Source of the DNA: Basidiobolus meristosporus CBS 931.73
Taxonomy: Eukaryota; Basidiobolomycota; Basidiobolomycetes; Basidiobolales; Basidiobolaceae
DNA: 64,000 nucleotides
Direction: 5' to 3'
Assembly (NCBI GenBank): GCA_002104905.1
Contig: MCFE01000008.1
Span: forward strand, 186,001-250,000
Below are positions 1-11,597 of the stretch, piece by piece; the first letter of the stretch is position 1, and the number at the start of each line of letters is the position of its first letter. The position numbers were made by a program, and so were the translations under genes. Below the pieces are notes generated by a model. That model was not told the DNA's origin. It made no database searches and worked only from the letters and a program-made list of their open reading frames with translations.

Positions 1-846
1 TTCTGGTTAAGAATGGTATCGAGGGCAACGGCGGTTTTACCAGTTTGACGATCACCAATGATCAACTCACGTTGACCACGACCAATGGGAAGCATAGAGT
101 CAATAGACTTCATACCGGTTTGCATAGGCTCGTGAACAGATTGACGAGGAATAATACCGGGGGCCTTGACTTGGACACGTTGACGGGTGGCTCCTGGGAT
201 AGGACCCTTTCCATCAATGGGGTTACCGAGGGCGTCAACGACACGGCCAAGCAATCCTTCACCGGTGGGAACATCGACAATGTTACCAGTACGCTTAACA
301 GTATCACCTTCCTTGATCAAACGATCGTTACCGAAGACGACGATACCGACGTTATCAGGTTCCAAGTTAAGGGCCATACCCTGGACACCAGAAGAGAACT
401 CCACCATCTCTTCGGCTTGGACGTTCTTGAGGCCATAAACACGAGCGATACCATCACCAACGGAGAGGACGCGGCCAGTTTCATTTATATCAGAGGAGTC
501 GGACAAACCAAGGATACGTTCTTCGAGGATAGAGGAGACCTCAGAAGTGGCTGTTGAATATGAAATCGTCAGTTATCACGTCTTTGTAAATATAATATAT
601 ATGCAAAGGCAAGTGAGCACATACTAGGCTTGGCTCCAGCGGACATCATAGAGCTGGAAGAGAACAATCTGGCGGTCATAGAAAGAGCACCAACATTGTG
701 GCGAGCCTACATATTGCGCAGGATTAGCCTGAGGAAATTCGGGAAACACATCAACAACAAGATAGCTGTGCGCTACTTACAATAGAGGCAGCGTTACGAG
801 CAAGAGTTTGACGAGCAGCCACACGAAGTAAAGTGTTTCTAATCAT
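1..846 (-). CDS. ATP1: ATP synthase F1 subunit alpha, mitochondrial (5' part; runs off left edge)
   Basis: Nucleotide-binding alpha subunit of the mitochondrial F1 ATPase; catalysis is on beta, while alpha carries regulatory ATP sites. Three exons are read on the minus strand: 781-846, 625-706 and 1-550, joined by GT-AG introns in matching phase. The first 22 residues ([19 protein letters not shown]..) are Arg-rich and lack acidic residues, as expected for a mitochondrial presequence. The mature part shows the beta-barrel domain ([32 protein letters not shown]) and the Walker A motif [15 protein letters not shown] just before the window edge. About 232 of an expected ~550 residues are present; the rest lies outside the window. 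The start is the only ATG that yields a presequence. Confidence 0.97.
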
Positions 847-1302
847 TTTTACCTAACCAAAGGAAAGTGAAAACGAGGAAATTAAACCAACGGGACAAGG
901 TTAAGTGGTCAATTCGCAACTATAATGTGGGGCAGAAATTTTTATAGAGGTACTGAGCCTATACACCAATTCCCCATCTACTGGCCATTCGCTTACCCTT
1001 GATCTCACCAAGTCTTTTTGCAGGTCTACCTTGATTGGTCATTTTATCCCCACCATTGAAGCATCCTTATGGGGCTTTTCAGCTACCTGAATTTCAAATG
1101 ATACACAAATCATTCATTGCGGAGGAAACCCTGATAATTTGAATGCGCCATACAAAAGCGAATAGAGTAATACTCCGTGTTCCCAATATACCTCCAGCAA
1201 ATCGAGAAAAGCCACAAAATAAATATATTTTTGGTTGAAACAGCTTTGGTTTATTTATTTAAATGCTATAATGCTTCAATGGTGCGAGTCACCACTAGAG
1301 GC
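847..1302. other. Intergenic, ATP1 promoter side and cyclophilin 3' end
   Basis: This 456-base gap holds the upstream region of ATP1 and the 3' flank of the cyclophilin gene, both on the minus strand. A 61-codon open frame at 1177-1362 overlaps the cyclophilin terminal exon and has no recognisable features. No RNA gene was recognised. Confidence 0.5.
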
Positions 1303-2333
1303 TTATTCCTTGACCTCACCACAGTCAGTGATTTCGATCTTGTTCTAATCGGAACAACGTGAGTAATGTGCCCTATCCACTCACTATCAAGGATGAAGTA
1401 TATACCTTGGTAGCTCCGGAGGCGGATCCTTCAGCTTCAATCTTGACCAAAGTCTCATTACCTTCGCTCAATTGCCCGAAAACTAACACGAAAGGGTTTT
1501 AGAGCGTGAGGATTCGAGATCTGCATCGAGATACTAACCAACGTGGTTTCCATTGAGCCATGGGGTGTCTTGGAAGCAAATGAAAAATTGACTTCCGTTG
1601 GTGTTCTAATGAGCAATTCCCATGATGTCAGTATACACGGCTAACAGGTCCATTTTTTGCTAGAGATTAGAAGTGTAATACTTACTTTACCAGCATTGGC
1701 CATACTCAAAATGCCCTACAATTAAATATATATAATTAGATACAACATGCACCAACAAATTTGCTAGAGAACTGGATAGTAACTCTGCCGGTGTGCTTGA
1801 GAGTGAAGTTTTCGCTAACAACCCAAAGAGAATGGTTTTAGTAAAGTCGGGATATAGTAAACAGTATTAAACGCGAAACATACTCGGCGAATTTGTTGCC
1901 GTAGATGGATTCACCACCACGACCATCACCGCGGGTGAAATCTTGGATAATAGTGAGCGAATGAAAATTCTTACGACTTCCTTGTACTCTACTTACCACC
2001 GCCTTGAGCCATGAAACCGGGAATCACGCGATGGCTAAATTCTATTTTTTAGCAAGCAATTCAAGAAGCACTTGTAACATTATCAATAAGCTTACAAAAT
2101 GCTATTCTTGAAGTGAAGTGGAACACCAGAGAGTCCCTTTCCCTTTTCGCCAGTGCTAAATATTGAAGTAAGCCCGGTTAGAAATATATGATGGTTACAT
2201 AAAAAAAGAACCATTACCAAAGGGCTCTGAAGTTTTCGGCGGTCTTGGGGACGGTATCAGAAAATAGCTTGAAGACCATACGGCCGGCTGGCTTGCCAGC
2301 AATGGCAACATCCATGAAGACTTTAGGGTTCAT
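1303..2333 (-). CDS. CPR1: Peptidyl-prolyl cis-trans isomerase, cyclophilin A type
   Basis: Single-domain cyclophilin of about 170 residues catalysing proline cis-trans isomerisation, probably cytosolic because there is no targeting extension. The minus-strand gene starts [17 protein letters not shown] and ends CGEVKE followed by TAA at 1303-1305. Eight short introns split a coding sequence of only about 515 bases into nine exons, and all junctions restore the frame. Active-site blocks are present: [15 protein letters not shown] with the catalytic Arg, NTNGSQFFI, and [13 protein letters not shown]. The Trp equivalent to human CypA W121 is retained, so cyclosporin A binding is expected from family knowledge. 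One intron begins GTTACT rather than GTAAGT, giving [13 protein letters not shown]. It faces the bL19m gene across a 372-base shared upstream region. Confidence 0.93.
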
Positions 2334-2705
2334 TTTTGGTTAATTCGACTTGAGTGCAGAGATAGCGTCAAGATGTGGAAGCATTAAGCGTGAAATTTTT
2401 ATACGCCAAAAATTGTTTAATCCATGCTAATTCGATTGGGCCGGTATTCTTGTAACTATACAAGCCCCAATGCTCATGATCCAGAGTGTACGAATCGTTA
2501 CTATTCCATTGTTGGAGGATAATTGGAATTTATCCCGTATTACGGAAGTCGATTATTCAAATTAATGGGGGTTTCGAAGAAGAATGTTGTATAATTTTCG
2601 ATCAGAATTTTAGGGTGATGGGTAGAGGAAATTTTTGCTTTTTCATGATAGCTATTGCTAATTTCTCGGTGGTCTGCTCCATTGTTCTATTTACACAAGT
2701 CAGAT
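2334..2705. promoter_or_regulatory. Shared upstream region of cyclophilin and bL19m (divergent)
   Basis: The 372 bases between two divergent start codons must contain both promoters, possibly as one bidirectional element. No clear TATA box or known factor site stands out. That it acts as a promoter is inferred from gene orientation only. Confidence 0.4.
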
Positions 2706-3415
2706 ATGTTTCTTGCTAGCAGCCTGGGCAATTCCTTGAGAAAGTCGTTCCAAACAGTTGCTACGCGTAGCTTCAGTAACACTCGCTCCGCTTTTGGTAA
2801 GTTACATTCTTTTCTAATACCCTGTGCTTTAAATTCGTGCGCACCTTTCACCTTTTTAGTCGTCCTTCATGTATTATCCACTTTAGAGTATAAATGTTGT
2901 CTTGCCAATAATGAAATTAACCAATCATTTTAGGTCTTGCAAAATACGAGGTCCCTGAACATGTTATTGTACCAGAGAGACAGTTTCAGGCTCCTTCTTT
3001 GAAGGGAAATAATATCATGGAGGTGATCAAACGCGAGGGAGTTGAACGTGCCGACATTGATAAACGTTCCCGTATGTTCCGTGCTAATGGAAAGGATCGT
3101 GTTCGCCCAGGATCTGTACTTTTAGTAGAAACCTACAACGCCAAATCCAAAGATGCAGTTTCGTCGTTCATGGGTGTTTTGATTGCTATTCGTCGCAAAG
3201 GCATCGATTCCTCCATTACTCTTCGTAACATTATTTTGAAGGTCGGAGTCGAACAAAGATTCTCCATCTACTCACCACTTGTCAAGTCCATTCAAGTGCT
3301 GAAGGAGGGTGAAGGCTTCAGAAGAGCCAAGCTATACTATCTCAGAAACCAGCCTGGAAAGGCCTTCAAACTCAAGGGTCTCAGAAGAAGAAGCACAGAA
3401 CGTTTGGGCAACTAA
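2706..3415 (+). CDS. MRPL19: Mitochondrial large-subunit ribosomal protein bL19m
   Basis: Homologue of bacterial L19 acting in the mitochondrial large ribosomal subunit. Two exons (2706-2796 and 2934-3415) encode 190 residues. Residues 1-30 are rich in Ser, Arg and Phe with no acidic residue, a typical matrix-targeting presequence. The body shows the L19 pattern: RPGSVLLVETY, FMGVLIAIRRKGIDSSITLRN, GVEQRFSIYSPLVKSIQV and RRAKLYYLRNQPGKAFKLKG. The intron is GTAAGT...TTTTAG, with phase G|GT. The start was chosen because it gives the presequence and joins in frame; the ATG at 2999 would remove the conserved N-terminal part. Yeast calls this gene IMG1. Confidence 0.93.
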
Positions 3416-4277
3416 ACTATTTAGACTAGTGTTGTTACCTCCAATCAGTAGTCAAATGCATCATTTTTCTTTAAGTTAGTGGGATTTAACCGCAAGCATT
3501 ATCATGTATTCTTGTTTGATAGACCCTCCATCGTCGAAGCGAAGTACTTGATTCCATCCTTTCATTTATTTTAGAAACATTTCAACTCATTAAACCGTAA
3601 ACTGGCAGATTGCGATGAATTCATTTTGCATGTTTTTCGAAATTCATTCATGTGGAGCACTATGCTCGGCAGGAACATCCACATGCTTACCAGATGTATG
3701 AATTGCTCATCAAAGTATTGGCTTGTGGTCTCCAAAAGCTGGATACCTCTTCGAAGGTTAATATATGCTAAACCGCATATAGATAACAGGCCCTCCTCTA
3801 AAGATGACCCATTTATGCTTTTCTGATACTGGCTTCCGTTTTCGTGACAAACAAATGAGATCATTTTCTGGTGCTGATACTAAATACGTATGCTTCATAG
3901 TGACCGCTATATATTATAAAATAAGAAAAGCAATTTTTCGAAGACATGATGTACGTTTATGAATACAAATTTACTTTTTAATTAAGTTGAGAGGGGGTTT
4001 CTGCCTAGTTTAGCTAATTTGGTCTCTAGACTAAATCAACCCCGAATCTAGGTGGCAGAAATACATCATGATCATTCGTTGTGTAAGGTATTACTTCGCT
4101 AGAGGTTTGCGTTTGCATCGATTATTGAGATTAATGCCCAGTGATTTTTTACTGAATTCTCCTAATAAGTTTCTAACTACTTCCTAATACAGGGCTAACA
4201 ACGTTCTTTACACTGTTAAGAGATCTCTTTGCTTCGTTTATCTTAGTTTTTGTTTCTTTGTACATCTCTAATTGAAT
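3416..4277. other. Intergenic with a foldable inverted repeat
   Basis: An 862-base gap holding the 3' flank of bL19m and the upstream region of the PP2A B-subunit gene. Small open frames on both strands (3571-3864) are overlapping antisense artefacts with no recognised domain. The only structure noticed is the inverted repeat listed at 3990-4062. Confidence 0.5.
3990..4062. repeat. Imperfect nested inverted repeat (hairpin-forming)
   Basis: The outer arms are TTTCTGCC-TAG (3998-4008) and CTAGGTGGCAGAAA (4048-4061), complementary apart from a three-base bulge. An inner hairpin pairs ATTTGGTCT with AGACTAAAT (4017-4036) with one mismatch. A GGGGGTTT / AAATCAACCCC pairing is also possible. It lies about 220 bases upstream of the PP2A B-subunit start. 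Function unknown: it could be a decayed transposon end, a structured RNA or chance. Confidence 0.45.
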
Positions 4278-6235
4278 ATGACTGACAATGATGGTGGATG
4301 GAGATTTGCTCAATGCTTTGGCGACAAAGGGGAGGTTGAGGATATTGCTGAAGGTAAATGTTCGCTTTTGACTCTTTAATTAAGCATATGCCCCTTGCCT
4401 TGGTTCTTCATGGTATTGATAGAGTTTCCTTTCCGGTATTTTTATGCTGGCAATTTTTGGATGGGCTTTCTTGTTGTCTTGGTTCATCCTGGATGGCTTG
4501 GTTGTTAGAGATAATAATATGCTTTTCCTTTATCTAGTTGATATTATTTCAACAGTGGAATTTGACCACACCGGTAACTATCTTGCCACTGGTGATAGAG
4601 GAGGCAGGGTAGTGCTGTTTGAACGAAACGATGGCGTAAACTTGCTTTCCCTTATCTTTTCTGGTCCTTTTCAAAGACTAAACAATTATCTACACACAGA
4701 AAAAAGGCTGCGAGTACAAATTCCACACAGAGTTCCAATCCCACGAGCCTGAGTTTGACTACTTGAAAAGTTTGGAAATCGAGGAAAGGATTAATAAAAT
4801 CAGGTGGTGTAAGCGTCAAAACTCTGCCCATTTTCTGCTATCCACAAATGGTATAGTTGCCTTTACTAATATTTTAATGGCAAATCGCATAATGCCGGCA
4901 AGATACAAACACTAGTATGTATCATTAATTCCATACCTATGCAGATAAAACCATCAAACTGTGGAAGGTCTTCGAGAAGTCCCTGAAAGTTGTCTCCGAA
5001 AGAAATGTTTCTCACGGCATGAGCCGCCCTCTTTTAAACACCAGCTCCCTGAAGCTTCCTAAACTAACCCATCACGATACGATCGTTGCCGCTGTACCTC
5101 GGAAAATATATTCCAATGCGCATGCTTATCATATCAATTCTATTTCCATGAACTCCGACGGCGAGACCTATCTCTCAGGCGATGATCTCAGAATCAATTT
5201 GTGGAATTTAGATATCAGCGATCAGAGCTTCAGTATCCTTTTTCGTGATGAGCGACTAACCTCCAGCGTTGGTTGTATTAGAGTATCCTTAACCAACTTT
5301 TCGAGATATTGTTGATATCAAGCCAGCTAATATGGAAGAATTGACCGAAGTCATCACTGCTTCCGAGTTCCATCCTACTCATTGTAACATGTTTATGTAC
5401 AGTAGCAGCAAAGGTACCATCAAGCTTTGCGATATGCGTGAAGCTGCTCTGTGCGATCGTTATGCGAAAAGTAAGGAGCTCTTGATAAATGACTAGACAT
5501 GTGACCGTATCCTAACCAGTTTCTACTCCCATTGCCTAGTGTTTGAAGAGGAGGAGGATCCAAGCAGTAGATCGTTTTTCTCCGAAATTATCTCCTCAAT
5601 CTCGGATGTCAAATTCAGCGCGGATGGCCGTTATATACTATCTCGTGACTATCTCACCTTGAAGATTTGGGACATCAATATGGACAGTAAGCCAGTAGAA
5701 ACCATCAATGTTCATGATTATCTTCGTAGCAAGCTTTGTGATCTCTATGAGAATGATTGCATCTTCGACAAATTTGAATGCAACATTAGCGGTGATGGAG
5801 GGTATCCTTTTAAAGTGATTCAAAGCTATGAGGGAATATCCCAACTACATCAAAGTCTTTTTACGTCCTTGATTCATGCATTTTCAATAGTTCCATTCTC
5901 ACTGGCTCCTACAGCAATTACTTCCACATATTTGATGTGAACAACAAGAGCGAAGTAACTTTGCAAGCCGACAAGAGTGCCTTCAAAGCAAAGAGAATTG
6001 GCTCCACCAAGAACAAACTATCCTTCGGACGCTCTAGTAAAAATGGCAAAAAGGAGATTAACCCTGATTTCATGGAGTTCAACAAGAAGATTCTCCACAC
6101 CTCCTGGCATCCTAGAGAAAATACCATTGCGGTAGCAGCAACCAACAATCTCTTTATTTTCTCGTAAGTCATTCCAGTAGCCTGTTTATGTTGTCTGGGT
6201 TAACTCATATCGACCATCGCAGACAAACACACTAA
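4278..6235 (+). CDS. CDC55: Serine/threonine phosphatase PP2A regulatory subunit B (B55/PR55)
   Basis: WD40 beta-propeller subunit that directs PP2A to substrates in mitosis and stress signalling. Seven coding exons (4278-4353, 4538-4635, 4700-4850, 4945-5232, 5306-5470, 5540-5801, 5891-6163) plus a probable 13-base last exon (6223-6235) give 441 residues, the usual family length. Landmarks in order are [69 protein letters not shown], the family signature [20 protein letters not shown] and [18 protein letters not shown]. The tail ends [20 protein letters not shown] then LFIFS. If the last GTAAGT is not spliced, translation stops at TAA 6165-6167 and loses only three residues (QTH). Confidence 0.95.
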
Positions 6236-6734
6236 TCGACCAGCAGAAGACTCGGCTCCGGGCGTTATACATAATAGCCTCTTTCATAAACCATGCCAGT
6301 AATTTCTCTTGATGCGCATGCTTAAATTCTTACTTCATGCTAGGATTTGATACTTCATAGAACTGAAGTCCTAACATCGTTCAAATTCTCACATATACTC
6401 ACCCACACAAAATCTGTAAATGTTGAATTTCATACTAAATTTCAACGATATATCTTGCAAGACAATACAAAATTCTCTCCAAACCTAGACAGTGATGTTA
6501 AATGACAGTCCGACATACGTACAGCCAGCCCTCATTGCATAATTGTGATTAGTATTGGGTGTTGATGTCATTCCATATTCTGTACAATCTAATACTGGGT
6601 AGTGGGTCATTTTTTGAGCTGGCCATAGTAGGCTGATCCAATCAATCCAAAATTCTGAATGATTTTCAAAATTTCGTTTTCACAACATTTATAGATTTCA
6701 TATTACAATTGGGCCTTGGAATCTTTTGATACCT
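6236..6734. other. Intergenic between PP2A B subunit and FIP1
   Basis: A 499-base AT-rich gap between two genes on the plus strand. It contains the 3' flank of the phosphatase gene and the upstream region of FIP1. Nothing else was recognised. Confidence 0.5.
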
Positions 6735-9545
6735 ATGTCGAACAGCGCGTCTGGAAAATACATGGAAGAAGACGATCTAGACGATTTCCTGTACGGGGAT
6801 TCTGCCAAGGGTACAATCACCGGTAAGACATATCCTACAAACATGGAGGTCTCGCTTCGACTCCTTTCGCAGTATAAGTATTAATCGTTTTTGTTCGTAG
6901 GATCTGGCCAAAATCAGAACAACGGTTTGTAGTTTTTCCATTTGGTTTGTTTCTCTTCTGGTTCTTGGCAATCAATTCTTTTCTCTGTACACTTTTTGGC
7001 GTTTTCGACCGTCCTACAGAACTCGTAAATAAACTCATGGTTTTTTTTAATACACTCAAATAGAGGACGATTATTATGAACTATATGGTGGCAAAGAAGA
7101 TGCAAGGTTGGATTCGTATTTCATACTCATATTCATACTTTCTACGTTACTAATATTAATTTTTCGTGTCACTCTTGATGACCCTCCTCAAATATTGTCC
7201 ATATTTCGCGTACAAAGTGTAAATACGTTGCCAGGAGACGAGCAGCATAAAATTGATATAGATAATAACGTCGTAGATGATGACGTCGATTATGGTGATG
7301 ATGCTGAGGAAGAAAACCAGGACGCTACAAAGAATGAAGAAGAGGAGGACAACAACGATGAGGAGGAAGATGATGACAATGACGAAGACAGTGATTCAGT
7401 TAGTAGAGCTTACCCTATTGACCTGCTTTGAAAGTACATCCCCTAACCCTCGATTAGGATATCGAGTTTGTGACAGAGATGCCCGAGGATGAAAACCATG
7501 ATGGCGAAGGAAGGTGGGTGATGTTTCTATATTTTGATGAACAGAAGCGCCTCGAGCATGAAAATTTATAAATTTCTACTCTCAGGCGCAACTCTCTTGT
7601 AAACATCAAGCCCAATCAATACCAGAAAAATGCCAACTCCTCCGCCACCAACCAAGGTAATTGTGTTTATTGTAAAGGTTCTCAAAGACCTGTGTGATTT
7701 ATCGTTGATGTTGGTCTAGATGGAACGCAGCAGGCCACTGCAGCAAATCGACCAGGGGGTATCGACCTCAATGCTGTTGGTGAAATAGAAGGACAGAGTA
7801 TATTTGAAGTGGACCTTGATTCATTCGAAGATAAACCTTGGAGGAAACCAGGTATGCTCCAAAAGCTAGGGAAATTGTGGGCCTGAGAATTAACACTTCG
7901 GCGATACCCCAGGTGCTGATCTTACCGATTACTTCAACTATGGCTTTAATGAGTACACCTGGAGGCTTTATTGCTCAAAGCAAAAGCAGATGCGTGAAGA
8001 TCAATTCCTACGAAAGAGAATCAATGTATGGTTGTGAGACTATTCACACCACTTGGCATTTAGCTTACATCTTTGCTTATCGAAAGGTATATGAGTCGAA
8101 ACCGGATATGATGGGCGAGATGCCACCAGATATGCCGCCCTTTGGTCCTCCTATGTTCGACATGCCACCTCACGGGCCTGGTCCATTTAGGTTCCCGCCA
8201 TCACCCGCTCAAAGAATGAGTAAATGTTGTAATTTAATATTAGCTCGACTGGTAGTCTTACTCTTCTAAATTCATTAGTGCGCAGACCTGGAGAGCCAGA
8301 GGAATCCTCCGCTATTCAGGTGGTATCAAGCGACCGAGAGAATATGGGTGAAAAGTAAGCCTACTCGAATTACATCAGTTCATGACAAATACTAATTCCC
8401 TTGAAGCGAAATGCCGGGTCGTATGCGACCAGATTTCATGAACCCAGAACGCTTTCCAAATAACTTCCCAGTACCACCACCAATGCCTATGGGAATGTTT
8501 CCTCCGGTAAGCATTGCCTTGTTGGTATTTCCTATGCTTGTATTGAACGAATTTGGAATGTATAGGATATGGTTCCGCCTGGCGCAATGCCTCCATCATT
8601 GTTCATGGGAGGACCGGACATGGGTCCTCCAGGCCCATTAGTGTACGATCCAGGCTTCCGGGGTGGTAGAGGTCGAGGTATGATTCGTCCCAACCAGCCC
8701 ATGATCAGAGGAACTCTTCGAGGAAGAGGACGAGGGAACATGTCACCCAAAGACGAGAAATTATCAAACTCGAATGAGGAGCATCACTGTTAGTTACCCC
8801 ACTATATGCGCGAGTAATGCTATTTTCAGACTTTAATCTTCTATGTACTAGCGCGTGAGGGCGAAATGAACAACAACCCTAACATGAGCAACAAGATGCC
8901 CGGGATGAACAGAGGTCCTGGTGGGCCTCACAACCCGGGTATGATGCGAGAGCGCAATGCCCCACCCTCAGGACGTTCCGGAGGATTCGAGTCCAACGAC
9001 TCCACTGGTGGTGATGGCCGTAGAAGGCACGTATCAATAATACGGAAATCAGATTGGCCCATACATTTAACAAATCTTCGCTCATCACAGCTCTCAAGCC
9101 TCGGATAGAACGGCCGATCACGGGGATGATGATAGACACGATAAACATTTCAAAGACGATAGAGAGCGAAACCGGGACCGTGATCGCTCTGATCGTCACC
9201 GCGACAAATCAAGCCGTGACAAAGATTCAAAAGTAAAGCGCACTCTGTAAAATCCATGCTAACTATATCTGACGCGAGTGTGGACAATTTTTAGGATCGG
9301 TGGTCCAAACGGGACGACAGTCGCTCCAAAGACAATACCCGGGATAGCGGAAGAGATAGCAGAGATAACGATCGCGATAGACACGACGACCGCGGCTCAC
9401 GAGACAGGTAGGCTATATTAGGAGGCCAGTGGCGATTTACAATGGTGGACTAACTTGCCTCAGCAAATCAAATAGAAAACGAGCTTATGATTCAAGAGAC
9501 GACGATGATGGTCATCGCCGCTCGTCTTCGAAGAGAAGGCATTAA
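6735..9545 (+). CDS. FIP1: Pre-mRNA 3'-end processing factor FIP1
   Basis: Component of the cleavage and polyadenylation factor that tethers poly(A) polymerase. The gene has many short exons; my model starts [21 protein letters not shown] and ends with TAA at 9543-9545. The diagnostic Fip1 motif is spread over two exons near 7740-8025: [39 protein letters not shown] and [17 protein letters not shown]. Before it lies a strongly acidic stretch (about 7250-7400, runs of Asp and Glu), as in yeast Fip1. After it come a Pro/Met/Gly-rich segment ([18 protein letters not shown]), an RGG-like piece (RGGRGRGM) and a C-terminal Arg/Asp/Ser tail (9115-9540). That tail resembles the RE/RD region of animal FIP1L1 more than the short yeast protein. 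Exact exon edges in the tail are uncertain. Confidence 0.9.
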
Positions 9546-9965
9546 GTCCAGTGCGTCTCGATAATATATATCAATCTCTATTTTATTTTGGAAAACCCCA
9601 AATCATATTTTGTACATCTTGGTAAACAAGGCCAATGCCGCATAACGAAATCCATAGCATGGTGTTTCCAATCGAAGGAGTGATCCCGTGATAACTCATA
9701 TATTTGCTACCTTTTTGAACATGCCGTGGTTTCGTTGCTGTTTTTAGATGTTTATGAATTCAATGTATTCACGCTTGATTATAAAATGCTAATCACCGGA
9801 GACTTGAGCTATACAGCGAGCGATGTGTCACGAATGGACTAGTGATATATGCTAAACCTCTACAGCATCATGTGCACTCGTATCGAGGGAAAGTATTAAT
9901 TGCTGGACACAACTGCATAGATCACTAATGGATCCAGGTGCAGACATACTTGATTTTGAATGGAG

Positions 9966-10034
9966 CATGGTAATAATGATACAGTGCTGTATGTGACATG
10001 GTAATAATGATACAATGCTGTATGTGACATGGTA
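9966..10034. repeat. 31-bp tandem repeat, about 2.2 copies
   Basis: Two adjacent 31-base units (9966-9996 and 9997-10027), each starting CATGGTAATAATGATACA, differ at one base (G versus A). A seven-base start of a third unit (CATGGTA) follows. It is a local tandem duplication in noncoding DNA. Confidence 0.9.
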
Positions 10035-11481
10035 TCAGGAGGTGGAATCTTGTCAAGCAGCAGCTCATGATTTTCATCAAAACTCAGCCACATCACTGCA
10101 CAACGATCGCTGAGAGTTCGAGCATGATTGGCCAACCTGAACTAGCGCCAGTACGTAACCAGTTTCCCCCTGCTCACTCCAACAAATTGATGTGGATGGG
10201 TCAGGGACATGGAGCAGCTGCCCGTATACATAACAGTAGTTGAAAATCAAGCCAAGAATATTATGCGATTAACTTCATTGATGATTCTGGCTCCAGACCC
10301 TCAACCCCATATTCACCAATTGCACATTCACGCATCTCTAAAAAAGTCTCCTCCGTTACTGGTTCTGTCGTTCGGCAGACGAACGCAGCGTGGTGCATCT
10401 TAATTTATCAGCGAATTTCAACTTGGGACCTTCGACATTACTACCTTCACCTTCGCGGGAATTAGCATTGTTTTCCAAAATACGCGCATTTACATATTTG
10501 ACGATGAGTTGCCTAATTTGTGGGACCATCGATAATGCGACGATGTTCTCGCTTGAGAGATTTTAGGTTACCGATAAGCCATTTATACTTTTATAAAACA
10601 CCGCTTGTGAAAATAGGAAGTAGGTAATCCATTGTGCCATGCCAAACAACGCTGCTAACCAACCATCTTGCCCGCTAGATTCAAAGCTAAGGTGGAACAA
10701 AAGGCGAGGACGGCATCTGTATGATAGATTGCGAGCTGTGCTTATGGATAAGGATATTCTAATTATGGCCTCATGGCTAGGAGAATTCGGCACAGCAAAA
10801 AAACCAGTTCCAGATCCTTCAAAATACCCAGGTTATCCAGTTAAGCAGGCGAGGGGAAAATTTTCCATGGGATTCCTAAACCGGTCGCCATGAACATGAT
10901 TGCTTTTCCATGGAAATAGATAGCAAGCAATAAGAATTTTACCATCATCCGAATTCGCCTCGAGGTCTAGAAATATTACCCAGTTCTAGCCTGCTCCGTA
11001 GATCCCAGACCGCCCGCCATTGGCTCAATCATTTTTTGAATTTTACTCGAAACGTCACCCACCCAGAGAATACTCATCGCTTTATGCTATAGTGAGCGAT
11101 CCAGAGAATACCACCAATGCTGTCTGGGCCAATGGCTCACAGTGGGATGAACTCAATCCTTCTTCCATCGTGGCATCCATTGGCCAGATCCCCGGCTGTG
11201 TCACCCGTTACGCCTACATGATTATCTGAGGGGAAGATTAAGCGGCAGTTAAACATGATCTATCCAAAATCCACGTTGGGTTCGGCTGACGATATTCCTA
11301 AATTGCTTTTGCTAGATCCAGGAATTGCGAACGAGAATCGGCGAATCCGATGATAATGAATCGATTCATTGGATTGACAGGCCCATGTGTTGGATCTGGG
11401 TGAATCCGGGACTGGCTACTGCGATGTATTGACCAAACAATATCGAGCTTATCAGATTTCCTAATCAGTCCATCATGGGCC

Positions 11482-11491
11482 TATATTTATA
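11482..11491 (+). promoter_or_regulatory. TATA-like element upstream of phosphofructokinase
   Basis: TATATTTATA lies about 107 bases before the ATG at 11598 and is followed by a pyrimidine-rich leader (CTTTTTCTCTCTCC). Position and composition suit a core promoter of a highly expressed glycolytic gene. No experimental support. Confidence 0.45.
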
Positions 11492-11597
11492 TGAGACCTC
11501 TTGCCCTCGACACGTAACCAATTCCTGTTGCTTTTTCTCTCTCCAGCTCGTTCTCTAGTTATCTTTGTTTAATTAGAGGGAATTATTGGTTATAGAA

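Larger units (their letters stand above)
9546..11597. other. 2 kb interval without a recognisable gene
   Basis: Between FIP1 and phosphofructokinase. Short open frames exist, notably 10639-10893 (84 codons, Lys/Arg-rich start) and 11020-11229 (69 codons), but none shows a known domain, good codon bias or splice-joined continuation. A 31-base tandem repeat lies at 9966-10034. The right end contains the phosphofructokinase promoter with a TATA-like element. Confidence 0.45.

Noticed and set aside
45-557. 170-codon plus-strand frame opposite ATP1
   Set aside because: Antisense shadow of the ATP synthase alpha exon.
4444-4752. 102-codon frame inside the PP2A B-subunit gene as a separate gene
   Set aside because: It is intron sequence read through into an exon in the correct frame.
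7440-7465. CCCTAACCCT resembling a telomeric repeat
   Set aside because: Single copy inside a FIP1 intron; no array.
10940-10980. EcoRI, XhoI and XbaI-like sites close together, resembling a cloning polylinker
   Set aside because: The flanks look like ordinary genomic sequence, no further vector sequence is present, and the spacing does not match a vector I can name. Chance is more likely.
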